The notes under the pieces were generated by a model, which was not told the origin of the DNA, did not search any database, and saw only the letters and a program-made list of their open reading frames with translations. Below are positions 7,314-13,203 of a stretch of 13,203 nt of DNA, piece by piece. Made by a program: the position numbers and the translations under genes. Location of the stretch: assembly GCA_046048295.1 (NCBI GenBank), contig JBJOGJ010000098.1, positions 1 through 13,203 on the forward strand. Direction: 5' to 3'. Each line of letters opens with the position of its first letter. The stretch's first letter is position 1. This stretch comes from CBDCWA01 sp046048295 (GTDB lineage: Bacteria > Pseudomonadota > Alphaproteobacteria > Rhizobiales > Hyphomicrobiaceae).

Positions 7314-7595
7314 ATGGCGGAAGCAACATCCGACAAGGAAAGAATAGCCGTGCTGGAAGCAAGGGTCGGCGCGCTCGATTCTCTCCTTAAGAGTGTCCTC
7401 ACGACATTCGTGCTGCGTGGCATGCTCTCACGTGCCGACATCCAGCCGTTGATCAACACCGCCGAGGAGATGCTCGGCGATCACCCGGACCGGTCCCGGA
7501 TTGCCGATGAACTCGACCGCATTGGCCAGGACTTGCCGGGCTATCAGCGCCAGCGCATGGGACCACAGCAGTCGGACGCCGACCACGACCATTGA
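7314..7595 (+). CDS. Small protein of unknown function (93 aa)
   Basis: The frame starts at an ATG with AAGGAG 8 bases upstream, one of the best ribosome sites in the window, and codon third positions are G/C-biased. I therefore take it as real. The product is soluble and mostly helical by composition. Residues 7-30 (KERIAVLEARVGALDSLLKS) look like a short coiled coil, followed by a second amphipathic stretch and an acidic, Gln/His-rich C-terminus ending DADHDH. There are no membrane segments, signal peptide or Cys. I do not recognise the family. It lies 86 bases before the FMN dehydrogenase gene, on the same strand, and may be co-transcribed. An accessory or oligomerisation role is only a guess. 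Confidence 0.72.
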   Translation: MAEATSDKERIAVLEARVGALDSLLKSVLTTFVLRGMLSRADIQPLINTAEEMLGDHPDRSRIADELDRIGQDLPGYQRQRMGPQQSDADHDH

Positions 7596-7645
7596 CTTGC
7601 GGCCCACTCGCGCAGCACATCTTTCCCGTGAAATGCAGTTGAAGT

Positions 7646-7665
7646 GGCCGGAACCGTTTCCGGCC
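7646..7665 (+). repeat. Hairpin in the leader of the FMN dehydrogenase gene
   Basis: GGCCGGAA (7646-7653) and TTCCGGCC (7658-7665) form an 8-bp stem with a CCGT loop. It lies 50 bases after the small-protein stop and 16 bases before the next ATG, close to the ribosome site at 7675-7678. No U-tract follows. It could lower read-through, protect the upstream mRNA, or modulate translation of the dehydrogenase. Confidence 0.5.
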
Positions 7666-7681
7666 CAACGCTACGGAGAAG

Positions 7682-8761
7682 ATGATGTCCGAATTCGGTT
7701 GCACCCAGCAGATGCTACAGCTGGCGCGGAAGAGACTGTCCAAGGTCGCTTGGGACTACGTGAACGGCGCGGCAGGGTCCGAGACGACCCTTCGCCGCAA
7801 TCGCTATGCCCTCGACAGCTGGGCCTTCCTGCCGCGCGTGCTGCGTGACGTCTCACACATAGACGCCTCGACGACCGTTCTCGGCCATAAGATCCGCATG
7901 CCCGTCTTGCTGGCGCCGATGGGGTCGATGCAGCTCATCAATCCAGAAGGTGCCAAGGGCGCCTCCAAGGCAGCAGGTCAATTTGGCGTCGGCCACATCC
8001 TGAGTTCGGTGGCACGCAACTCCGTCGAGGAGGTCGCCGAGGTGAACCCGGGCCTCAAGATCTACCAGCTCTACATCCGCGGCGGCATGGATTGGATAAA
8101 GCCGAAGCTCGATGCCGCGAAGAAGGCGGGGTACCATGCGCTCGTCATGACGGTGGATTCCGCTCATTACGGCATCCGCGACCGCCAGACGCTCAACGCG
8201 TTTGCCCGCCCGTCGAGCGAGATGCAGGGGGAGGATCGTGAGTTCCAGGCCGCGATGACCTGGGAGAAGATGGCCGAGGTCAAGAATTACTGGGGCCGAC
8301 CGATGATCCTGAAGGGGATCGCGACGGCCGCCGACGCGAAGATCGCCGTCGAGCATAATATTGATGTCGTCTACATCTCGAACCATGGCGGTCGCGAACT
8401 CGACCACGGCCGCGGCACGCTCGACGTATTGCCGGAAGTCGTCGAGGCCGTCGGCAACAAGGCAGAGGTGTGGATCGACGGTGGTTTCGTCAGGGGCACC
8501 GACGTCGTGAAGGCGCTTTGCCTTGGCGCGAAGGCTGTCGGCATGGCCCGCCTGCAGGCATGGGCGCTGGGCGCCAATGGCTCAGAAGGCGTCGCCCGGG
8601 CACTCGAGATCGTCGAGGAGGAGATCGGTAACACGATGGGCCTTCTCGGTGTGAACCGCCCCGAAGAACTCGGCCCCGAGTATCTCACCCGCGTGCAGCC
8701 GATGGGGCCGTGGCATGAGCACAATATGTTCCGCCACATCGGCAATGATCCGCTGATCTGA
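7682..8761 (+). CDS. FMN-dependent alpha-hydroxy-acid dehydrogenase/oxidase
   Basis: The product (359 residues) belongs to the glycolate oxidase/L-lactate dehydrogenase/mandelate dehydrogenase family: an FMN-binding TIM barrel that oxidises an L-alpha-hydroxy acid to the 2-oxo acid. Family active-site residues are all present: Y26 (WDYVNGAAGSE), Y131 (YQLY), D159 (MTVDS), R166, K211 (ILKGI), H235 and R238 (SNHGGRELDHGRG). The phosphate-binding segment is DGGFVRGTDVVKAL (266-279). Length matches soluble glycolate oxidases. I see no membrane insert of the kind in mandelate dehydrogenase, so electrons may go to O2 or to a soluble carrier. Two adjacent ATGs start the frame (7682 and 7685); the GGAG at 7675-7678 is better spaced for 7685, so the first Met may not be made. 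It would supply a 2-oxo acid to the ThDP enzymes nearby, which is inference. Confidence 0.9.
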   Translation: MMSEFGCTQQMLQLARKRLSKVAWDYVNGAAGSETTLRRNRYALDSWAFLPRVLRDVSHIDASTTVLGHKIRMPVLLAPMGSMQLINPEGAKGASKAAGQFGVGHILSSVARNSVEEVAEVNPGLKIYQLYIRGGMDWIKPKLDAAKKAGYHALVMTVDSAHYGIRDRQTLNAFARPSSEMQGEDREFQAAMTWEKMAEVKNYWGRPMILKGIATAADAKIAVEHNIDVVYISNHGGRELDHGRGTLDVLPEVVEAVGNKAEVWIDGGFVRGTDVVKALCLGAKAVGMARLQAWALGANGSEGVARALEIVEEEIGNTMGLLGVNRPEELGPEYLTRVQPMGPWHEHNMFRHIGNDPLI

Positions 8762-8786
8762 ACTACCGAGCAGTGGCCAAAAGAAA

Positions 8787-8814
8787 ACCGGCCGGATCGC
8801 AAGATCCGGCCGGT
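8787..8814. terminator. Bidirectional intrinsic terminator
   Basis: ACCGGCCGGATC and GATCCGGCCGGT form a perfect 12-bp stem around a GCAA tetraloop. Reading rightward it is followed by ATTGTTTG. Reading leftward it is followed by TTTTCTTTT. It lies 25 bases after the FMN dehydrogenase stop and 22 bases after the permease stop on the other strand, so it can end both convergent transcripts. Confidence 0.9.
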
Positions 8815-8836
8815 ATTGTTTGTGGTGAATGTAGGA

Positions 8837-10906
8837 TCAGACCGAGGGAATGACACCCTTGAGCTGCGGCATCCAATCGCCGAGCAGCGTCGGCGGCCAC
8901 GGGATGGTCAGCAGGTAGTCGAACAGACCCCAGATGAAGAGCGTCTGACCGATCGCCATGATGATGGCCAGCCAGATCTTCTCCTTGCCTTCGAAGATCA
9001 TGAAGGCGAGCACGAATACCGGGATCGTCGGGATGAGCCCGATCACCGCCATCGAGCCCATGAAGGCGAGCATCCAGCCGAAGAAGGTAGCGCCGCGCAT
9101 GAGCACGTACTTGACGCCGAAGTGCTCGGTGCCGGAATCGATATCCATGTGGATACCACCCTGCTTCGCCCGCTCCTCACCCGCCAGCTTGGCCGCATGC
9201 TCCGCCGCGTTATGCGACATGGTGTTGAGCATCGCCAGGAAGGCGCAGGCGATCGTTGCCGAGCCGACGATCACCGGGACGACCTGGGCCTTCCAGTTCC
9301 ACTGCGAGGCTTCCCACATCGCATAGGCAAGTGCGGCGAGGATCACGAGGTTCATGATCTGCGGCGGCTGGAAGCGGAAGGCGAGTGCGGTCGCGCCAGC
9401 CTCGTCGGCCTTCTTGCTGCGCTGCAACCAGTCCTGGATGATCGGGCGGGCGATGCCCAGGATTGCCAGCGCCAGGATGAACATGACAGCCGGTCGCCAG
9501 AGCCAATCGAGACCGTAGCGCTCCATCGAGATGAACATGTAGCGTTCGATGATGTCGCCGAGGACGAAGCCCAGGATGAGCGGCGGCCGCGGCCAGCGGA
9601 GCTGCTTCATAGCCCAGCCGAAGCAGCCGGCGATCAGCAGCAGGTAGAGGTCGCCCCAGTTACGCGAACCGTTGAAAGCACCGACCCAGACGATGGTCAG
9701 GATGACCGGCAGAATGACCGAGTACCTGAGCGTCGCGATCATTGCGAACGGACCGCTGAAGATGAAGCAGAGTCCGGCGCCGAGGATGTTGGCGATCGCA
9801 ATCGACCACACCATCGAGTAGGTGACGGCGAGGTTCTTGGTCAGCATGTCCGGTCCAGGGACGAGTCCGTGGATCAGGAACGCGCCGAGCAGAATGGCCA
9901 TGCCGGCGCTACCGGGAACGCCGAAGGCCACGGTCGGGACGAGCGCGCCGCCCTCTTTCGCGTTGTTCGAGCTTTCCGACGCGATGACGCCACGCACGTC
10001 GCCCTTGCCGAAGGTTTCGCTGGCACCCTTCTCGGTACGAGCAGCGTGACCGTAGGCGAGCCAGTCGACGACCGAGCCGCCCATGCCGGGGATTGCACCG
10101 ACGAGCGCGCCGATCCAGCTGCAGCGCAGGATGAGCCACCAGTTACGCATCGCATCGCGCATGCCGGCAACCGTGCCTGCACGAAGGTTGTGCTGGACAC
10201 CACCCGAGGAAACCGACGTTCGCTTGATGAACAGGTCGGCGAGCTCCGGAAGTGCGAAGATGCCGAGCACGAGCGGCACCAGCGGGATGCCTTCCCACAG
10301 ATACAGGCTGTCGAAGGTCCAGCGCAGCGTGCCGGTCTGCGGATCGGAGCCGATCATCGCGAGCAACAGGCCGATGCCGGCGGCGGTCAGGCCACGCAGC
10401 GGTGACGAGCCGGACAGCGTCGCCACCATGGATATGCCGAAGATGGCGAGCGCCAGCATTTCCGGTGAGCCGAACGACAGCATCAATGGTCGAAGCAACG
10501 GAATGGAGACGCCGAGCAATGCTGCGCCGAACAGACCGCCGAGCAGCGAAGCGACGTAGGATGCGCTGAGCGCACGTCCGGCCTCTCCTCGTCGGGCCAT
10601 GGGAACGCCGTCGAGCACGGTCGCGGCCGAACTCGCCGTTCCGGGGACGCCGAACAGCACGGCCGGAATGGTGTCGCCGGTGGTCGTGACCGCGCCCATG
10701 CCGAGAAGGAAGGCGAATGCCGTGTAGGGGTCCATGTCGAAAGTGAACGGCAACAGGATTGCCATTCCGACGAGACCGCCGATGCCCGGCAGAATACCGA
10801 GAACGAGGCCGATGATCACTCCTCCGAAAAGGAATGCCAAACGGTGCGGTTCAAGAATGAGCAGGAGGGCCTCTCCCGCTGCATTCAACATAAGTGCTGC
10901 ATCCAT
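8837..10906 (-). CDS. tctA: Tripartite tricarboxylate transporter permease, TctA with fused TctB-like domain
   Basis: The product (689 residues from this start) is an integral membrane protein. Residues 1-490 match TctA, the large permease of tripartite tricarboxylate transporters, with its internal repeat: PGIGG (40-44) with GVPGTASS (86-93) and LDGVPMARRGEAGRAL (98-113), then PGMGG (273-277) with GVPGSAG (329-335). TctA is normally about 500 residues. The last ~180 residues add hydrophobic segments at about 518-533, 540-560, 605-635 and 645-668, separated by a hydrophilic stretch (565-600). They resemble the four-helix small subunit TctB, so this is probably a TctA-TctB fusion. The family imports citrate-like or aromatic carboxylates using a periplasmic TctC binding protein; none is seen here. 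An upstream frame runs to 10969. I chose the ATG at 10904-10906 (MDAALMLNAAGEALL) because TctA proteins start this way; a GGAG lies about 11 bases upstream, which is far. Confidence 0.88.
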   Translation of the reverse strand: MDAALMLNAAGEALLLILEPHRLAFLFGGVIIGLVLGILPGIGGLVGMAILLPFTFDMDPYTAFAFLLGMGAVTTTGDTIPAVLFGVPGTASSAATVLDGVPMARRGEAGRALSASYVASLLGGLFGAALLGVSIPLLRPLMLSFGSPEMLALAIFGISMVATLSGSSPLRGLTAAGIGLLLAMIGSDPQTGTLRWTFDSLYLWEGIPLVPLVLGIFALPELADLFIKRTSVSSGGVQHNLRAGTVAGMRDAMRNWWLILRCSWIGALVGAIPGMGGSVVDWLAYGHAARTEKGASETFGKGDVRGVIASESSNNAKEGGALVPTVAFGVPGSAGMAILLGAFLIHGLVPGPDMLTKNLAVTYSMVWSIAIANILGAGLCFIFSGPFAMIATLRYSVILPVILTIVWVGAFNGSRNWGDLYLLLIAGCFGWAMKQLRWPRPPLILGFVLGDIIERYMFISMERYGLDWLWRPAVMFILALAILGIARPIIQDWLQRSKKADEAGATALAFRFQPPQIMNLVILAALAYAMWEASQWNWKAQVVPVIVGSATIACAFLAMLNTMSHNAAEHAAKLAGEERAKQGGIHMDIDSGTEHFGVKYVLMRGATFFGWMLAFMGSMAVIGLIPTIPVFVLAFMIFEGKEKIWLAIIMAIGQTLFIWGLFDYLLTIPWPPTLLGDWMPQLKGVIPSV

Positions 10907-11359
10907 TTTTTCGTTAGCTCCGAAAGCTACCCTGGCTTGTTGGTGACGAAAGTACTGATAGGCACCCATTGACCGGCAGGCTCCGCAGTCGTCCGGTCAG
11001 GGTCCAGCATGATTTGGTTTTGGAAGGGATGAGGACCTTGGCGTGGCGGGCAACAAGCCGACTTCCTCTTCGAGAAGTGACGGTCCGGCGCGCCCCCGCT
11101 ACGTTCTGGCACCTCAGCCAGCCAGCTCATACTGGTAAAGCTCTACAGGTTTGACATCGACCAGAGCGCCCCAACGGCCTCTAATCGAGGTGGCTGGATC
11201 GGATGCTGACCTGCAAAGATCAGGCGCGTGGAAACCGTTTCTCCGGAATGCCGAATAGACGGAAACCGTATGCCTTGTTCGTCTCATACCTCCCTGTGTG
11301 CCTGCTTATCATCCGCAGCTCCGCAACCGCAGATGACGCAATTCTTCACTTTAAGGTTC

Positions 11360-11373
11360 TCGACTATAGTCGA
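11360..11373. promoter_or_regulatory. 14-bp perfect palindrome, candidate operator
   Basis: TCGACTATAGTCGA is a perfect dyad with 7-bp arms about 245 bases before the second ThDP gene. Its centre contains TATAGT, which could serve as a -10 element, but no good -35 lies at the right distance. Size and symmetry suit a dimeric repressor or activator site; no regulator gene is in the window. Confidence 0.3.
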
Positions 11374-11607
11374 AAGATGGTGCAGTAGGAAAGTGGTCAA
11401 ATGACGGGTCGAAGCAATCTCTATTCACTGATGCTGATTCGCCTCCGCTGGCTGTAGATCCGCCAGCGTGGCTGGTCACACTCCACTTCGAAACTGGGAT
11501 TTGCGTTGCATGTCATGAAGCAATATCGTGGAAATTCATGGTGTTGCATATCTGGAATGATGTAGAGCTTGAACTTGAAGCCAAGCGGCCGCTAACGGGC
11601 GTTCACG

Positions 11608-11612
11608 AGAGG
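11608..11612 (+). promoter_or_regulatory. Ribosome binding site of the second ThDP gene
   Basis: AGAGG lies 6 bases before the ATG at 11619 and fixes this start. The surrounding sequence GAGAGGTGAGGA offers a second overlapping match. Confidence 0.7.
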
Positions 11613-11618
11613 TGAGGA

Positions 11619-13203
11619 ATGGAAAGCGAGAAGATTAAGGGTAAACCGGACGGCAAGGTCGCCTGGGGCAGCGATATCGCTGCACAGATGCTCCGGCGCG
11701 CCGGTATCAAGCATGTCAGTCTCAATCCTGGCGCCAGCTACCGCGGTCTTCACGACAGCCTGGTGAATCATCTTGGCAACGAAAACCCGTCGATGCTCGT
11801 CTGCATGCACGAGGATCATTCGGTCGCCATCGCGCACGGCTATGCCAAGGCGAGCGGCGAGCCGATGGCCTGCGTACTGCACGCCAACGTCGGCCTGATG
11901 CACGGAATGATGAGCCTTTTCAATGCGTGGTGCGATCGCGTGCCGATGATCGTGCTCGGCGCGACAGGGCCTGTCGACGCCATGCAGCGCCGGCCGTGGA
12001 TCGATTGGATCCACACCTCCCAGGACCAGGGCGCGTTGCTCCGTGGCATGATCAAGTGGGACGACCAGCCATCCTCGCCGCAGGGCCTCGTCGAATCGAT
12101 GACGCGCGCCAACCAGATCACCCGCACCGCGCCGTCGGCGCCGGTGTACATCTGTCTTGATGCGGGCCTGCAGGAGCTGCAGCTCGCCGCGGAGCCGGAC
12201 TTCCCCGATCTCGCCCGCTTTGCCCCGCCCGACAGCCCGCGCCCGAGCAAGGCGGCGATCGACAAGGCCGCCGACATGCTGAGCGGTGCCAAGAAGATCG
12301 TCATGATGTGCGGTCGCGGCAGCCGGACCCGCGAGGCCTGGGATGCCCGCATCGCCCTCGCCGAACGGCTCGGCGCATGCGTGATGACCGACCTGAAGAC
12401 CGGCGCCATGTTCCCGACCGACCACCCGGCCCACGTCTGCGAGCCGTTCAACCAGGTCAGTCCGGCGGCGCGTGAAATCCTCGTCGAGGCCGATGTGATC
12501 CTGGCGCTCGATTGGGCCGACCTGGGCGGCAACCTCAAGGCTACCCGCTCGGTGGGAGAGGTTAAGGCCAAGATCATAAGGTCCGGCCTCGACCACCAGC
12601 TGCACACCGGCGTTCACATGGAATACCAGGTCCTGCCGCCGACCGATGTCTTCATCGGCGCCGAGGGCGACGTCGTGGTCGCCGAACTCCTGGCGGCGCT
12701 AGGTCCGGGGAGTGCGCAGGGCCCCTGGCGCGACAGGGTCAAGCCGAAGCCCAAGGGCGAGGACGAGACCAAGGTGACGATGGCGGCGGTCGCAAGCACG
12801 TTGCGGGCAGCGTTCAACGATCCCGACAAGGTGAGCTTCACGGCGCTGTCGCGCGGCTGGCCGTCGGAGATGTGGCCGATGCGGGACCCGCTCGCCTACA
12901 TCGGCAAGGACGGCGGCGGTGGCATCGGCTCCGGTCCCGGAATCTCCATCGGCGCGGCCCTCTACCTGCACGAGCAGGGGCGCTATCCGGTTGCGGTACT
13001 CGGTGACGGCGACTTCTCGATGGGTGTCAACGCCGTGTGGACGGCCGTCCACCACAAGATCCCGATCCTGTTCATGATCAACAACAACCGCGCCTACTAC
13101 AACGACGAACTGCACCAGGAGACGATCGCCAAGCGTCGCAACCGCGAGGTCGAGAATGCCTGGGTCGGCCAGCGCCTCGAGAACCCGTCGCCGGATCTTG
13201 CCA
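11619..13203 (+). CDS. ThDP-dependent enzyme, second paralogue (3' end outside window)
   Basis: The frame is open from ATG 11619 to the window end, giving 528 complete codons; it probably lacks only the last several dozen residues. It has the three-domain acetolactate synthase/benzoylformate decarboxylase layout. The catalytic Glu is likely E65 (VCMHEDHSVAIAHGYAKASG). ThDP-Mg is bound by the canonical GDGD (462-465) and NNN (488-490, in FMINNNRAYYNDELHQ). The N-terminal motif LNPGASYRGLHDSLVN (35-50) matches the paralogue at 5362-7155 at all but one position, and both share HGY(A/S)KASG and NNRAYYND, but the central domains differ greatly. This copy lacks the Lys/Ser tail. The two proteins probably belong to one subfamily with different substrates, or act as a pair. 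The reaction is decarboxylation or carboligation of a 2-oxo acid by family knowledge; the substrate is unknown. Confidence 0.88.
   Translation, partial: MESEKIKGKPDGKVAWGSDIAAQMLRRAGIKHVSLNPGASYRGLHDSLVNHLGNENPSMLVCMHEDHSVAIAHGYAKASGEPMACVLHANVGLMHGMMSLFNAWCDRVPMIVLGATGPVDAMQRRPWIDWIHTSQDQGALLRGMIKWDDQPSSPQGLVESMTRANQITRTAPSAPVYICLDAGLQELQLAAEPDFPDLARFAPPDSPRPSKAAIDKAADMLSGAKKIVMMCGRGSRTREAWDARIALAERLGACVMTDLKTGAMFPTDHPAHVCEPFNQVSPAAREILVEADVILALDWADLGGNLKATRSVGEVKAKIIRSGLDHQLHTGVHMEYQVLPPTDVFIGAEGDVVVAELLAALGPGSAQGPWRDRVKPKPKGEDETKVTMAAVASTLRAAFNDPDKVSFTALSRGWPSEMWPMRDPLAYIGKDGGGGIGSGPGISIGAALYLHEQGRYPVAVLGDGDFSMGVNAVWTAVHHKIPILFMINNNRAYYNDELHQETIAKRRNREVENAWVGQRLENPSPDLA

Larger units (their letters stand above)
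10907..11618. other. Long gap (712 bp) between divergent permease and second ThDP enzyme
   Basis: No complete gene is convincing here. The stretch is less GC-rich than its surroundings and must carry promoters for both divergent genes. Items seen are: a 46-codon frame at 11248-11388 with a signal-peptide-like N-terminus; a 14-bp palindrome (11360-11373); and an open but start-less frame (11370-11615) that contains a CxxCH sequence and ends 3 bases before the ThDP start. Within that frame, a 25-codon reading frame begins at ATG 11538. I could not identify promoters with confidence, and no tRNA fold was seen. Confidence 0.5.

Noticed and set aside
8816..10405. 529-codon open frame on the plus strand opposite the permease gene
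   Set aside because: Its product is a low-complexity charged sequence with no fold, while the opposite strand encodes a clear TctA protein.
11592..12617. 341-codon minus-strand frame at the right end
   Set aside because: The plus strand here encodes the second ThDP enzyme with intact catalytic motifs and a good ribosome site, so the minus frame is a shadow.

Overview
The window is GC-rich DNA with clear Shine-Dalgarno sites, tight spacing and strong third-position G/C bias. It looks like a chromosomal catabolic island of a proteobacterium. An alphaproteobacterium is most likely from the gene families (TfdA-like dioxygenase, tripartite tricarboxylate permease, SDR), but no marker gene fixes the lineage. 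I see no transposase, integrase, tRNA, rRNA or CRISPR array.

Layout: (1) 2-508 (+) is the 3' end of an unrecognised membrane-anchored protein. Its stop codon interlocks with that of a TfdA/TauD-type Fe(II)/2-oxoglutarate dioxygenase (505-1383, -). (2) A gene-poor gap (1384-1880) carries inverted repeats and ends in a 26-bp perfect palindrome. (3) Two tandem bicupin genes (1881-3083 and 3189-4391, -) are about 92% identical in protein. (4) An NAD-type short-chain dehydrogenase (4545-5297, +) runs divergently from the cupins and converges on (5) a ThDP-dependent enzyme with a Lys/Ser-rich N-terminal tail (5362-7155, -); a hairpin lies between them. (6) A 93-residue protein of unknown function (7314-7595, +) precedes an FMN-dependent alpha-hydroxy-acid dehydrogenase/oxidase (7682-8761, +). 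(7) A bidirectional terminator (8787-8814) separates that gene from a long tripartite tricarboxylate transporter permease (8837-10906, -) that looks like a TctA-TctB fusion. (8) A 712-bp gap (10907-11618) is followed by a second ThDP-dependent enzyme (11619 to the window end, +, truncated), which shares a signature motif with the first.

Taken together, the genes suggest uptake and breakdown of an organic acid. The TctA-TctB permease would import a carboxylate. The FMN enzyme would oxidise an alpha-hydroxy acid to a 2-oxo acid, and a ThDP enzyme would decarboxylate or carboligate it. The SDR would interconvert an alcohol and a carbonyl. The cupins and the TfdA-like enzyme would carry out O2-dependent cleavage or hydroxylation. 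The first two enzymatic steps follow the logic of the mandelate pathway (mandelate dehydrogenase plus benzoylformate decarboxylase), but the substrate is unknown and this reconstruction is inference. The most noteworthy points are the asymmetric divergence of the cupin pair, the two ThDP paralogues bracketing the cluster, and the fused permease with no binding-protein gene in view.
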